A stretch of DNA of 64,000 nucleotides from assembly GCF_900141665.1 (NCBI RefSeq), contig NZ_FQYI01000003.1, positions 33,501-97,500 on the forward strand. Reading direction: 5' to 3'. This document shows positions 28,258 to 37,608 of this stretch, piece after piece. The notes beneath the pieces are model-generated. The model searched no databases and was not told the origin of the DNA. It worked only from the letters and a program-made list of their open reading frames with translations. This stretch comes from Cruoricaptor ignavus (GTDB lineage: Bacteria; Bacteroidota; Bacteroidia; Flavobacteriales; Weeksellaceae). A program made the translations under genes and the position numbers. Each line of letters starts with the position of its first letter. Position 1 is the stretch's first letter.

Positions 28258-28761
28258 TTATGAAGGATCTACAAGGAATAGAGGCTGGTCGTACTCCACA
28301 GGAGTAGCGTCGTCCACTAGGATTTTTACGATTTTCCCGCTGACCTCGGATTCAATTTGGTTAAAGAGCTTCATAGCTTCTATTACGCAGACCACGGTGC
28401 CGGGAGCTACGGCGTCGCCTACCCCTACGAACACATCTTTGTCCGGGGAGGGTTTCCGGTAAAATGTGCCGATCATCGGCGATTTTATGGTGATAAATTT
28501 GCTCTCATCCTCAGCGGGGGTTTCCGGCTGAGATGGCACTTCCGGATGCGCCGGTGTAGCCGCCGCAGGAGGCGGAGCCACCATCGGGGAATGAACAGGC
28601 GGTGGGAAACTGTGCTGAACCGGTTGTGCAAAACCCGTGTTCTCAGGAGTGTAGAGCGGAGTTTTAATTGTAATTTCGAAGTCCTTCGTTTTATACTTTA
28701 CCTCGGAAACCTCCGCCTTGGAAACAAATTTAATTAGATTCTGTATTTCTCTGATGTCCAT
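28258..28761 (-). CDS. accB: Biotin carboxyl carrier protein of acetyl-CoA carboxylase
   Basis: A 167-residue carrier. The C-terminal biotinyl domain has the attachment lysine in CVIEAMKLFN (near residue 129), joined to the N-terminal region by a proline- and alanine-rich linker (residues about 55-90). It precedes accC as usual. A TACATTTG box at 28781-28788 lies between it and rpmF, so it can be transcribed apart from rpmF. Confidence 0.97.
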   Translation of the reverse strand: MDIREIQNLIKFVSKAEVSEVKYKTKDFEITIKTPLYTPENTGFAQPVQHSFPPPVHSPMVAPPPAAATPAHPEVPSQPETPAEDESKFITIKSPMIGTFYRKPSPDKDVFVGVGDAVAPGTVVCVIEAMKLFNQIESEVSGKIVKILVDDATPVEYDQPLFLVDPS

Positions 28762-28780
28762 CTTTTCGGAAAATTATGGG

Positions 28781-28788
28781 CAAATGTA
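28781..28788 (-). promoter_or_regulatory. -7 box of the accB-accC promoter
   Basis: Minus strand TACATTTG, 19 nt before the accB ATG and just after the rpmF terminator. A TTG lies only 11 nt further upstream, too close for a standard -33 element. Confidence 0.5.
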
Positions 28789-28796
28789 GCTAATTT

Positions 28797-28837
28797 ACGC
28801 AAAAAATCACTCATCTTTCTCAGAAAACGAGTGATTT
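28797..28837 (-). terminator. Terminator after rpmF
   Basis: AATCACTC (28805-28812) and GAGTGATT (28829-28836) pair perfectly around a 16-nt loop, with a T tract on the minus strand. Confidence 0.75.
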
Positions 28838-28858
28838 GTATAAAATGTTTTCAGTATT

Positions 28859-29062
28859 TTAGATTTCCTCCGTCTGCTCGCTGGATTTCTCCATTACCAC
28901 TTTGCCGCGGTAGTAGAGTTTCCCTTCGTGCCAGTGTGCCCGGTGGAACAGGTGTAGCTCGCCGGTGGTAGCGTCTTTCGCCAGAGTAGGGCGCTCCGCC
29001 TTGTAGTGCGTTCTGCGCTTATCTCTTCTTGTGGATGACTGTCGTCTCTTAGGATGTGCCAT
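28859..29062 (-). CDS. rpmF: 50S ribosomal protein L32
   Basis: A 67-residue L32 starting [20 protein letters not shown], the conserved N-terminus. The zinc-ribbon cysteines of other L32 proteins are absent, as is usual in this group. It follows the YceD-like gene by 57 nt, a common pairing. Confidence 0.96.
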   Translation of the reverse strand: MAHPKRRQSSTRRDKRRTHYKAERPTLAKDATTGELHLFHRAHWHEGKLYYRGKVVMEKSSEQTEEI

Positions 29063-29119
29063 TTTCTTTTATTTTTTAATTGATGAGCGATGAGATGCCA
29101 TCATCTCATCATTAAATAC

Positions 29120-29653
29120 TTAATTTTTATTTTTCAGATTTTTCAATGCAGCCCAGCGAGGATCTATAGTCGTTTCATCAAAGTTCTCCTCCACCGGAAC
29201 TTCGCTTACGCTGTACCGCTCAACAAGCTTGAAATCTTCCTCCGTAGCCTGCGGGCTGATTTTCTTCATCGGTACCGAAAGCATTACCTCTTCGTAAATG
29301 AGCTGTGCCACATTAAAAGCGTGGTTCCCTGCAGGGATGGTGATCACCTCCTCATTACTGTCATCATATTCCTCGCCAAATTTTACAAGGACTTTTATGC
29401 TGCTGTCGATATCGTAATCAAACGGGTCAGCAGTAATGTCGCACATCAGCTCAATAACCCCGTATGTGCGTACTGTAAATTCCAGAAAAGTGGAATGTTT
29501 GTCCAGCAATACATCCGCGGTCAGTCTCGGGTTGGTAAACTCTCTTTCGGTATCAAAAAGTTCAAAGAACGCCTCGCTTATCTCAAATCGGAATGAGTGC
29601 TTCCCAGTTTTCAGGCCGGAGAACTCTACATCATAGTTTCTTAACCTGTCCAT
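29120..29653 (-). CDS. DUF177 (YceD) family protein
   Basis: A 177-residue YceD/DUF177 protein. The family gene is very often next to rpmF, as here, and in other bacteria it affects 23S rRNA processing. Conserved features are the central LMCDITADPFDYD stretch (with a single Cys rather than the Cys pairs seen elsewhere), the EEVITIPAGN turn and DPRWAALKNLK at the C-terminus. Its role here is by analogy. Confidence 0.9.
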   Translation of the reverse strand: MDRLRNYDVEFSGLKTGKHSFRFEISEAFFELFDTEREFTNPRLTADVLLDKHSTFLEFTVRTYGVIELMCDITADPFDYDIDSSIKVLVKFGEEYDDSNEEVITIPAGNHAFNVAQLIYEEVMLSVPMKKISPQATEEDFKLVERYSVSEVPVEENFDETTIDPRWAALKNLKNKN

Positions 29654-29712
29654 AATTGAGTGTGCAAAAGTATTAATAATTTGCTAAACTGCAAAATGTT
29701 ACGGCTGAAAAA

Positions 29713-30798
29713 TTAAGCATCCTCCGCCGGCAGATCCTCATCCACATCATTTTCTGCAGCAGATTTCCTGGTTCGGAGCTGCCCGGAGGTAAGTTCTGCG
29801 TACTCCGTGCGGTTTTTAAAAATTTTAATTCCGGCGAAAATCGCTTCCGAAAAACTGCGCTCATCCGCCAAATTTTGCCCGGCAATGTCGTAAGCCACAC
29901 CGTGATCCGGCGAGGTGCGTACGAAGGGCAATCCTGCGGTAAAATTCACCCCATCTGCATAGTTCAGCGTTTTGAATGGCGCGAGCCCCTGGTCGTGGTA
30001 CATCGCGAGTACCGCATCAAACCGGCTGTATTTCGACGGCTGGAAGAAACTGTCGGCAGGGTAGGGGCCAAATGCCAGCACGCCCTGCCCGCGCATTTCC
30101 TCAATCACCGGGGAGATGATTTCTATCTCCTCCCTGCCTATGGAGCCCCCGTCGCCGGCATGCGGGTTCAGCCCCAGTACCGCAATTTTTGGCTTTTCGA
30201 TGCAAAAATCCTCTCTCAGCGATTGGTGCAGAATCTTAATCTGCTTGCGGAGCCGCTCCTTTGTAATGCTCTGCGCCACCTGCGAGATGGGGATATGGTG
30301 CGTGGAAACCGCTACCTTCAGATTGTCGGTCACGAGGAACATCAGGCTGTTTTTCCCAGATTTCTCCTCTAGGTAGGTGGTATGCCCGGCGTGGCGGAAG
30401 CCAAGTTTCAGCATTTCATCTTTGTTGATGGGCGCCGTCACCAGGATATCCACTTCGCCTGCCATCAGGGCATTTGTAGCGGCTTCCAGGGAGTCGATCG
30501 CCATTCTGGTTGATTCTTCCGTGGGCGCGCCAAGGCTCACGCTCACGCTGTCTTTCCAGAGGTTTACCATATTCAGCTGCCCTTCCTGCGCGCGGGAGGC
30601 CTCGGTGATGTAGTTATAGGTCTGCTGTATTTTAAAAATATTTTTCTGATAAGTGAACAGCTTGCCGGAGCCGAAAATCACGGGGGTAAAAAGCTCCGTG
30701 ATGGCTTTGTCCTTTAATGATTTAATGATGATTTCCGGACCGATGCCATTAAAATCACCCACAGAGATGCCCACCCGTATTTTGCGGTTTTTGGTCAT
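29713..30798 (-). CDS. pdxA: 4-hydroxythreonine-4-phosphate dehydrogenase
   Basis: NAD-dependent oxidation and decarboxylation in the de novo pyridoxal phosphate pathway. It has 361 residues with a C-terminal tail of about 20 acidic residues. Metal-binding histidines are in FRHAGHTTYLEE (near 135), LNPHAGDGGSIG (near 210) and AMYHDQGLAPFKTL (near 265). The N-terminus RKIRVGISVGDFNGIGPEI is typical. It precedes the YceD-rpmF pair on the same strand, 59 nt away. Confidence 0.96.
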   Translation of the reverse strand: MTKNRKIRVGISVGDFNGIGPEIIIKSLKDKAITELFTPVIFGSGKLFTYQKNIFKIQQTYNYITEASRAQEGQLNMVNLWKDSVSVSLGAPTEESTRMAIDSLEAATNALMAGEVDILVTAPINKDEMLKLGFRHAGHTTYLEEKSGKNSLMFLVTDNLKVAVSTHHIPISQVAQSITKERLRKQIKILHQSLREDFCIEKPKIAVLGLNPHAGDGGSIGREEIEIISPVIEEMRGQGVLAFGPYPADSFFQPSKYSRFDAVLAMYHDQGLAPFKTLNYADGVNFTAGLPFVRTSPDHGVAYDIAGQNLADERSFSEAIFAGIKIFKNRTEYAELTSGQLRTRKSAAENDVDEDLPAEDA

Positions 30799-30882
30799 TT
30801 ATTTATCTTTGAATTCTGATTCTGCGGCAAATTTATTACTTAATTTTATAATATTTCTGCCGCTTCGGTTAGCCGTTTTGAA

Positions 30883-31473
30883 ATGTTTACAGGAATTATA
30901 GAAAGCACCGCCACCGTAATGCATCTGGAGCACGGCGGCTCGAACATCACCTTTACCCTGCAGGTGCCCTTTGCCAAAGAATTAAAAACCGACCAGAGCG
31001 TGGCTCACGATGGCTGCTGCCTTACTGTAGAGGCGGTGGAGGGAGATATGTACAAGGTAACTGCGATAGACGAGACCCTGCGGAAAACAGCCCTCTCCGG
31101 ATGGAAGCCCGGAACGATGGTGAATGCGGAACGCTGCGTGAAATTGGGCGATAGGCTGGATGGCCACCTCGTGCAGGGGCATGTGGATGCGGTGGGCGTT
31201 ATCGAAAGCATTGAGGACCGCGGCGGAAGCCATTTCATAACAATAAATTACGATGCTGATTTCATCACGGTGCCCCAGGGTAGTATCGCGGTAAACGGGA
31301 TCAGCCTGACGGTGGCGCAAAGCGGGGGGCGCAAGTTTTCCGTGGCTATCATCCCCTATACCTGGGAGTTTACCAACCTGAAATTTCTCCGGCCGGGCAG
31401 CCGTGTGAATCTTGAGTTTGACATCATAGGGAAATATTTAGCAAAATTCTCAGCGGGATATGCCGGCAGGTAA
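30883..31473 (+). CDS. ribE: Riboflavin synthase, alpha chain
   Basis: Converts two lumazine molecules into riboflavin and a pyrimidine. The 196-residue length is normal, with two lumazine-binding repeats: MFTGIIES with DGCCLTVE in the first, and HLVQGHVD with VNGISLTV in the second. I see no FMN riboswitch upstream. The histidine kinase start overlaps the 3' end by 14 nt, so the genes are coupled. It is divergent from pdxA. Confidence 0.97.
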   Translation: MFTGIIESTATVMHLEHGGSNITFTLQVPFAKELKTDQSVAHDGCCLTVEAVEGDMYKVTAIDETLRKTALSGWKPGTMVNAERCVKLGDRLDGHLVQGHVDAVGVIESIEDRGGSHFITINYDADFITVPQGSIAVNGISLTVAQSGGRKFSVAIIPYTWEFTNLKFLRPGSRVNLEFDIIGKYLAKFSAGYAGR

Positions 31474-32911
31474 TTACAGCGGTTTCAGCCTGCGCAACAG
31501 GATTTTTGCAGCGATGATGAGCATCACCTTCCTCGCCTTGCTGCTTACCTCGGCGGTGTCTTACATCATATTGAAAAAAAATCTGGAGGAGCAGAGCGCG
31601 GCAGATATGCGCCGGAAGGCGGATGCGATGATGGCCTCGCTGGACTACGCCGTAAGCGAGAAAAAACTCGAAACTGAAGATCTGCCGGTGGTGCTTCAAA
31701 ATAAAATTTACGAAATCGCCGATATCAGCAAGCACGATGTGCTGCTGTACGACCTGAAAGGCAACTTCTTGGTTTCCAACAGGGAAGGTGATAAATCATC
31801 GGCCAAGAAACTCCCGGAGGGCATTACCGACGAGGTTTTGATGAAGGAAAGAATTACCCACAAGGAGCGGGATCCGCAGACCGGCCAGGAATTCTACTCC
31901 TCCTATATTATCCTGAAAAACAATGTGCTGGAGCCCGTCGCGATCGTCTATTTCCCATATTATCATAACGCAGGCCTGTACCGCGAGGTGATGAATCAGG
32001 GGTTGAAGTACATCATCCTCGTGAATGCGGTCATCATATCTCTCGCGCTGCTGGCCAGCTACCGCATCTCCCGCCGCCTTACCAACAAACTGACGATATT
32101 TACGGAAAAAGTGGAGGGCATTAACCTGATGTCCAACGACCTGCAGCCCATAAAATATTATAAAAATGATGAGCTGAATATTCTTGTAAAAGCTTACAAC
32201 AAAATGATTCTGGAGATACAGGATCAGAAGGACAGGCTGGCGCACATAGAGCGCGAGGGCGCCTGGAAGGAAATGGCGAAGCAGGTGGCGCACGAGGTGA
32301 AAAACCCGCTGACGCCGATGCGGCTGACCGTCCAGAATTTCGAGCGGAAATTTGACCCGGAAGATCCGAAAATCCGAGAGAAGGTCAAGAAAATGAGCAC
32401 AATGGTGATCGATCAGATAGACCTCATCGCCACCGTAGCCACCGCGTTCTCCCAATTTGCGCAGCTCCCGGAGCGCAACGATGAGGTTTTCAACCTGAAT
32501 GCAGAGGTACAGAAGGTACTCGATGTTTTTAACGATGAGAATGTCTTTATGCACGCCAACCGGGAGAATATCATGATAAAGATGGATAAAATCTACCTGA
32601 ACAGGATCGTGACCAATCTCGTGACCAACGCCCGCCAGGCCGCAAGGGAGGGCGTGGAGCCGATAATAAATGTGGATCTCGAGCAGATACAGAAACGAAT
32701 TACCCTCACGGTGGAGGACAACGGCACGGGCATCCCGGAAGATAAAATCGGCCGGATTTTTGAGCCGAATTTTACCTCAAAATCTTCCGGTATGGGGCTT
32801 GGGCTTACGATGGTAAAGCGTATGGTGCAGGATGGAGGCGGGGAAATCCGAGTGGAAACGGAGCTGGGGAAGGGCACGAAATTCATCATCACCCTGCCGA
32901 GCAACCTGTGA
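31460..32911 (+). CDS. NtrY-like sensor histidine kinase
   Basis: A 483-residue membrane kinase. Transmembrane helices are near residues 17-37 and 178-200, with a periplasmic sensor between and a HAMP-like region after. The phospho-accepting His is His278 in VAHEVKNPLTPMRL, an NtrY-type box. The ATPase domain has NLVTNARQAA (N box), VEDNGTGIP, EPNFTSKSSGMGLG and a C-terminal GKGTKFIITLP. No response regulator gene is adjacent, so its partner is unknown. It overlaps ribE at its start and the methyltransferase gene at its end. Confidence 0.92.
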   Translation: MPAGNYSGFSLRNRIFAAMMSITFLALLLTSAVSYIILKKNLEEQSAADMRRKADAMMASLDYAVSEKKLETEDLPVVLQNKIYEIADISKHDVLLYDLKGNFLVSNREGDKSSAKKLPEGITDEVLMKERITHKERDPQTGQEFYSSYIILKNNVLEPVAIVYFPYYHNAGLYREVMNQGLKYIILVNAVIISLALLASYRISRRLTNKLTIFTEKVEGINLMSNDLQPIKYYKNDELNILVKAYNKMILEIQDQKDRLAHIEREGAWKEMAKQVAHEVKNPLTPMRLTVQNFERKFDPEDPKIREKVKKMSTMVIDQIDLIATVATAFSQFAQLPERNDEVFNLNAEVQKVLDVFNDENVFMHANRENIMIKMDKIYLNRIVTNLVTNARQAAREGVEPIINVDLEQIQKRITLTVEDNGTGIPEDKIGRIFEPNFTSKSSGMGLGLTMVKRMVQDGGGEIRVETELGKGTKFIITLPSNL

Positions 32912-33603
32912 TGGAAGTTTTCCGGCTGCAGCAGTTTTCCGTAAGGCAATCGGCGGAAGTTTTCCGTGTGGGAACCGATGCGATGCTCCTCGGTGCGATG
33001 GCTGATGTGCCAGGGAAAAAATCTGCGCTGGAAATTGGAACCGGTACTGGAATTATCAGTTTGATTTTGGCGCAAAGAAATCCGCAGCTTGAAATTCTGG
33101 CGATTGATATTGATGAAAACGCGGCAAATCTCGCCGAAGAAAATTTCCGCAACTCGGTTTTTAGCGACAGGCTTTCCGTTCAGCAGGCTGATTTTAATTT
33201 TTTCAATCCTGAAGAAAAATTTGACTTGATAATTTCGAATCCACCGTTTTTTGACGAGAATATTTCTGCAAAAGACAAAATTGCAAGGCAGAAAGTTGCG
33301 CTGAGTTTTGAGGATTTAATTCAGAAGTCTATGGATTTACTCAGGGAAGAAGGCGTTTTTTCTGTAATTATTCCTTCCGCTGATTCTCAGCATTTCATTG
33401 ATTTTGCTGAAAATTGCAGGCTACATCTCATCCGAAAGATTAATATTTTCGGAATTGAAGGCGGAAGTTTGCGCCGCAACATTCTGGAATTTTCACTGGC
33501 AAAAAAGGAAATTTCCGAACGGGATTTCACCATAGAAAAACGCCCCAGAATCTATTCGTACGAATATCTGGAACTCACGAAAGATTTGCATCTCTTCCGC
33601 TGA
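32911..33603 (+). CDS. trmN6: tRNA1(Val) adenine-37 N6-methyltransferase family
   Basis: A 230-residue SAM methyltransferase of the YfiC/TrmN6 family. It begins at ATG 32911, which overlaps the kinase stop by 1 nt (TGATG). The N-terminal FRLQQFSVRQSAEVFRVGTDAMLLGAM is diagnostic. SAM motif I is LEIGTGTGIISL, and the catalytic NPPF is at residues 110-113, as expected for N6-adenine methylation. It would act on the base next to the anticodon of tRNA-Val. Confidence 0.92.
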   Translation: MEVFRLQQFSVRQSAEVFRVGTDAMLLGAMADVPGKKSALEIGTGTGIISLILAQRNPQLEILAIDIDENAANLAEENFRNSVFSDRLSVQQADFNFFNPEEKFDLIISNPPFFDENISAKDKIARQKVALSFEDLIQKSMDLLREEGVFSVIIPSADSQHFIDFAENCRLHLIRKINIFGIEGGSLRRNILEFSLAKKEISERDFTIEKRPRIYSYEYLELTKDLHLFR

Positions 33604-33605
33604 AC

Positions 33606-34316
33606 TTACTCAAAAAGTTCGGAAGTTTGCAGCACGGTTACCTTGCCGTCTTCACAGCGAATGGCTTCTCCCGGGAAATTCTGGATCATATGGTAATCGT
33701 GCGTTGCCATCACCACCGCAGCGTGGTTTTCGGCTGCCACCTGTTTCAGCACCGTCATAATCTCGTTGGAAGTTTCCGGGTCGAGATTTCCGGTAGGCTC
33801 ATCGGCCAGAATTAACTTCGGATGGTTCAGCAGCGCCCTTGCAATGGCCACCCTCTGCTGTTCCCCGCCGGAAAGTTCGTGCGGCATTTTGTGGCGCTTG
33901 CTCTTCATCCCAACGCTTGCCAAAACTTCGGAAATCCGCTCATCTATTTTGCGCTTGTCCTTCCAGCCAGTGGCCTCCAGCACGAAGCGCAGGTTGCGCT
34001 CAACATTTCTATCTGGCAGAAGCTGGAAATCCTGGAACACGATGCCGAGATGCCGGCGCAAATTCGGGACATCGGAAGTGCGGAGTTTCTCCAGATCGAA
34101 GCCCACCACCTGGCCTTGCCCTGCTGAAAGCGGAATCTGGCCGTAGAGTGTTTTCAGCAGGGAGCTTTTTCCTGAGCCCGTTTTCCCGATGAGGTAGCAG
34201 AAACGCCCCTTCTTCACGCTGATGTTCACATCGTTCAGCACGGTAAAATTCTTCTGCGCGATTTTCGCATTCTGCAGGCGGATGATGTTCTCACCTTCAA
34301 TGTGGGTGTGTGGCAT
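33606..34316 (-). CDS. ftsE: FtsE-like ABC transporter ATP-binding protein
   Basis: A 236-residue ATPase subunit. Walker A GKTGSGKS is at 44-51, the Q-loop Gln is 95, the signature LSGGEQQR is at 148-155 and Walker B LILADEP is at 168-174. FtsE with FtsX couples cell division to wall hydrolysis. No ftsX is adjacent, so the name rests on sequence resemblance. An LolD-like or other type VII ABC ATPase is the main alternative. It lies 2 nt from the end of the convergent methyltransferase gene. Confidence 0.82.
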   Translation of the reverse strand: MPHTHIEGENIIRLQNAKIAQKNFTVLNDVNISVKKGRFCYLIGKTGSGKSSLLKTLYGQIPLSAGQGQVVGFDLEKLRTSDVPNLRRHLGIVFQDFQLLPDRNVERNLRFVLEATGWKDKRKIDERISEVLASVGMKSKRHKMPHELSGGEQQRVAIARALLNHPKLILADEPTGNLDPETSNEIMTVLKQVAAENHAAVVMATHDYHMIQNFPGEAIRCEDGKVTVLQTSELFE

Positions 34317-34383
34317 TTTTTAGAAATGAGAATCAAAAATAACCAAAACTTCCAACTTCGGAAATTTTTTGTGAAAAATTTAA

Positions 34384-34419
34384 CAACAAAAAATGCCTGA
34401 AAAATTTCTTTTTCAAGCA
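34384..34419 (-). terminator. Terminator after rpmH
   Basis: TGCTTGAAAAA pairs with TTTTTCAGGCA on the minus strand with one wobble pair and a GAAA-like loop, followed by T residues. It ends the rpmH transcript 25 nt after the stop. Confidence 0.75.
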
Positions 34420-34443
34420 CGGGATTTTAATTGCTGTGCCCAT

Positions 34444-34599
34444 TTACCTTTTGGCGCGGCATACGCTCACCGAAAGCCTTTTGCGGCCTTTAGCGCGCCT
34501 TGCAGCAAGCACCCTTCTGCCGTTTGGCGTGCTCATTCTTTCGCGGAAACCGTGCTTGTTTCTCCTCTTTCTATTGGATGGCTGGAATGTCCTTTTCAT
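34444..34599 (-). CDS. rpmH: 50S ribosomal protein L34
   Basis: A 51-residue protein, too short for most gene-finding cutoffs. It reads [20 protein letters not shown] and then [20 protein letters not shown], a complete L34, ending [11 protein letters not shown] with an unusual cysteine. Start ATG 34599 and stop TAA 34444-34446 are clear. It has its own promoter at 34644-34673 and terminator, so it is monocistronic. dnaA or rnpA, common neighbours of rpmH, are not here. Confidence 0.97.
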   Translation of the reverse strand: MKRTFQPSNRKRRNKHGFRERMSTPNGRRVLAARRAKGRKRLSVSVCRAKR

Positions 34600-34643
34600 T
34601 TCAAATATCTTTTAGCGTAATACTGCCCTAAATTTTCAGACCG

Positions 34644-34673
34644 CAAAGGTAAAACTTTTTTTTAAATGTGCAA
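34644..34673 (-). promoter_or_regulatory. Promoter of rpmH
   Basis: Minus strand TTG (34671-34673), 19 nt, TACCTTTG (34644-34651). A full consensus match, giving a leader of about 40 nt. Confidence 0.8.
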
Positions 34674-34714
34674 AAGAATTTTAGTCTTTAAATTTTATAG
34701 CAGAGAACTTTTTT

Positions 34715-34742
34715 TTGTATTCAATCGTTTATCGTATATTTG
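34715..34742 (+). promoter_or_regulatory. Promoter of the large secreted repeat protein gene
   Basis: TTG at 34715-34717, 17 nt, TATATTTG at 34735-34742, 19 nt before the ATG at 34762. Confidence 0.75.
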
Positions 34743-34761
34743 CACGCTAAATTTTTTCCAA

Positions 34762-37581
34762 ATGAAGAAAATTCTCAACCTGTTATTCTTCCTGGCTACT
34801 GCGCTGCTTTATGCCCAGCTTGAAGATTTTACAGTAACCGCTACCAAGGTAAGGGATGTAGAGTGCCCGAACGCCGGAAGCATATCCTGGGAAGTCTCCG
34901 GGGATACTACCGGTGTTATGATCTATACAGTGATAGATTCCCAGGGCAAAAAAGTTCTGTCCACAGATGAACTGCAAACGAGCAACCTACCGGCAGGAGA
35001 CTTCCGTGTGGTGGCTACGCAGACTTCCGGGCAATATACCAAGCAGGCCACCAGTAATGTGGTGCACCTGGATAATAAATATATTCCGCTGGATATTACC
35101 AATATATATGCGCAGCCTGCATACTGCGATAACGGAGTTATTTATGTAGATGCCACAGGAACAGGAGAGCTAAAGTACAGCTATAGAAAAGAAGGGGAAA
35201 CAAGCTGGACAGAAACCAACACCACCGGTGAATTTGCCGGGCTTTCTGTTGGTACATACGAAATATTAGTGGTAGATGGGTGCGGTGCCTCGAGGACAGA
35301 TATAGCCGTAGTAAGCAAAGGGAGGTCCCGATGGGGTGTTTCTACTCCTCGGTATGAAGTGATAGACTGCGAAAAGGTCGTTATAAATAATTATTTTAGG
35401 GGTATCATACCATATCCTTATACTGTAACTATTACAGCTAAAAATCCAAAAACAGGCCAAACGGAAACCTTTGGATTAAATGAAGACGGAGAGCTCATAG
35501 TGCCATACTGGGTGGCAAACGAGGGCTATAGCATTACAATAAAAGATAACTGCGGGAAGACAGAAACTAAAACAATAGGGAAGCCTAATAATGTGTATAA
35601 CATTTCTCAATTTCAAACCGGCAGTTGTGGTAATCCTTATCTTAATATATCCCCACCTTATAGTTTTAATAAAACTTTCAAAGTGGTAGAATTTACTAAG
35701 GCTCCGTCAGGATTTAACCCACAGAAGCTAAATGACGACCACGGTAAGTTTTTAAATTCTCATACTTATGGAAAAGCTGATGGAGTACCTGTAGGAGACT
35801 ACGAATTCATAATAGAGGATCAGTGCGGTGTGCAGACAACCCAGAGTATAACCATTACGCAATATGATGTTGTTAGAGATTTTAAAGTAGAAACTAACTT
35901 TACATCTTTGTGTAATGCGCGGGCAGAGGCGCTTGTTGTATCCGCTCGGGTAGGAAGCGCTTATCAAATCGGGACTGTAAAAATCACCGCTGCCCCAGAG
36001 TCCTTCGTGGAAAAATATGGCGCTTTGCCGTATACAGTGCCAGAAGAATACTTCGGTGTGTCCGGCTACAGCGGAGTGCGCAGGATGCAATTGCCGGTAG
36101 ATTTAGAGATGGATAAAACTGAAAGCTTCAGCATAGAAGTAACCCCTGAGTGCGGCGGCGACTTTACACATCAGCGTACTATTGAAGTCACAAACGAACC
36201 GCTTACTATCCCTGATCCCCCAACCATAGAAGATTATTGTGGCGCAGTAATAGTCCGCGGTAATGCAGAGATCCAAAAATATTCACCTGAAATGGGCTGG
36301 GGTTGGGATCACGGTAATGGATTTAAAGAAGGAAATTATAAACCTATAAACAGGGACTATGTCTTCCGAGAGCCCGGTAAATACAGAGCTATCGATACGC
36401 GAATATATTATCCCCTAATAAATGGTGTGTACTACCAAGATAGGTGCCCACCGACACCATTAGAAGAATTTACCATAGGTGAAGGAAACCTAAAGTTCAT
36501 TAATGCCTATGCATTTCCTTGCGAGGATGGGGAGCATACCTTAGCCATAGCAGCGGAAGGCACAGGGCTGCAGTATGCGCTGGTATCCGGCCAGAATAAT
36601 GATGCCACGCTACTTACTGAGTATCAAGATTCGCCATACTTCACCGGCCTTCCCGGCGGCACCTATTTCATAAGGATAAAGGACAGCTGTGGCAACTTTA
36701 TTACAGAAAAGAAAGAAATTACCCAGCTCAGCCCGCCAGAAATAGAGGTAAGCGGCAGCTGTGAGGATGGTAAATCCAACTTCCATCTGCAGATCAGCGC
36801 GCTGGATTTCCTTCAATTCAAATGGTATAAGTATAAAGATGCCCAGGGCAACCTTATAGAGAATCCTCAGATTATTTCCACCGAATCATTTATTGATATA
36901 GTAGACTTTAAACCAGAAGACGCAGGAACCTATAAAGTTGAAATAAGTTCAGATGATGCCACAGCCTGCGTGGAGAGCTCTGAAGTAATAATCTTTAGCC
37001 CGGATGCCGCTACCAACCCTAAGGCAGGCACCGGCAAAACGGTTGAGATAAACTATGACGGTAGCCAGCAGTCACTCATAAATCTTTTCGATTACCTGGA
37101 GGGAAGCTACGAAAGCTTCGGTACCTGGGAGGAAGTCGGCTCCATAAAAAGCTATATGCAGGAAGGAAATTATTTCGATATTACCTGGGCTGGCAATGGC
37201 ACTTACCAGTTCCGATATACTGTAAATGCAGTGTGCGGCGGCGGTAGCGACAGCACGGTAGTAACCATCCACCTTAATAAGCTGTGCTACAAAGAGCCGA
37301 AAACCGATGGCACTAAGCGGCCAACGCTGGCAGGCATCACAGCTTTAGAAAGGGCGGGCACACTGAGTGGTGATAACTGGCCTATGGTGCGCCAGAGCGG
37401 ATGGGTTGCCCTGGAAGCCAATAAAAAAGGATTTGTATTGAACAGGCTTAGTACAGCGCAAATTAACGCGATTGCGAATCCGCAAGCCGGAATGATGGTG
37501 TACGATACCGATGAGAAGTGCATGAAAATCTACGACGGCACTGGATGGAAGTGCCTAACGAAGCAAACCTGCCCGAATTAA
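34762..37581 (+). CDS. Large secreted protein with repeated beta domains and a DxCG motif
   Basis: A 939-residue protein from ATG 34762 with the signal peptide MKKILNLLFFLATALLYAQ. The body has several beta-rich repeats, each ending in a G-x-Y-x-(V/I)-x-D-x-CG motif: VVDGCG near residue 170, KDNCG near 262, EDQCG near 352 and KDSCG near 640. A weaker PECGG lies near 461. The C-terminus (AGMMVYDTDEKCMKIYDGTGWKC) is a short module also found in the next gene. I see no T9SS sorting domain, so the export route is unclear. An adhesin-like surface role is a guess. The following gene starts 28 nt downstream. Confidence 0.78.
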   Translation: MKKILNLLFFLATALLYAQLEDFTVTATKVRDVECPNAGSISWEVSGDTTGVMIYTVIDSQGKKVLSTDELQTSNLPAGDFRVVATQTSGQYTKQATSNVVHLDNKYIPLDITNIYAQPAYCDNGVIYVDATGTGELKYSYRKEGETSWTETNTTGEFAGLSVGTYEILVVDGCGASRTDIAVVSKGRSRWGVSTPRYEVIDCEKVVINNYFRGIIPYPYTVTITAKNPKTGQTETFGLNEDGELIVPYWVANEGYSITIKDNCGKTETKTIGKPNNVYNISQFQTGSCGNPYLNISPPYSFNKTFKVVEFTKAPSGFNPQKLNDDHGKFLNSHTYGKADGVPVGDYEFIIEDQCGVQTTQSITITQYDVVRDFKVETNFTSLCNARAEALVVSARVGSAYQIGTVKITAAPESFVEKYGALPYTVPEEYFGVSGYSGVRRMQLPVDLEMDKTESFSIEVTPECGGDFTHQRTIEVTNEPLTIPDPPTIEDYCGAVIVRGNAEIQKYSPEMGWGWDHGNGFKEGNYKPINRDYVFREPGKYRAIDTRIYYPLINGVYYQDRCPPTPLEEFTIGEGNLKFINAYAFPCEDGEHTLAIAAEGTGLQYALVSGQNNDATLLTEYQDSPYFTGLPGGTYFIRIKDSCGNFITEKKEITQLSPPEIEVSGSCEDGKSNFHLQISALDFLQFKWYKYKDAQGNLIENPQIISTESFIDIVDFKPEDAGTYKVEISSDDATACVESSEVIIFSPDAATNPKAGTGKTVEINYDGSQQSLINLFDYLEGSYESFGTWEEVGSIKSYMQEGNYFDITWAGNGTYQFRYTVNAVCGGGSDSTVVTIHLNKLCYKEPKTDGTKRPTLAGITALERAGTLSGDNWPMVRQSGWVALEANKKGFVLNRLSTAQINAIANPQAGMMVYDTDEKCMKIYDGTGWKCLTKQTCPN

Positions 37582-37608
37582 TTAAAAATTCTAACGAAAT
37601 TTCTTAAA

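Noticed and set aside
30799-30882. Possible FMN riboswitch before ribE
   Set aside because: The 84-nt gap between pdxA and ribE is too short and none of the conserved FMN aptamer segments are visible.
34393-34620. A 75-codon plus-strand frame between the ABC ATPase and the secreted protein gene
   Set aside because: It is antisense to rpmH, which is unmistakable on the minus strand.
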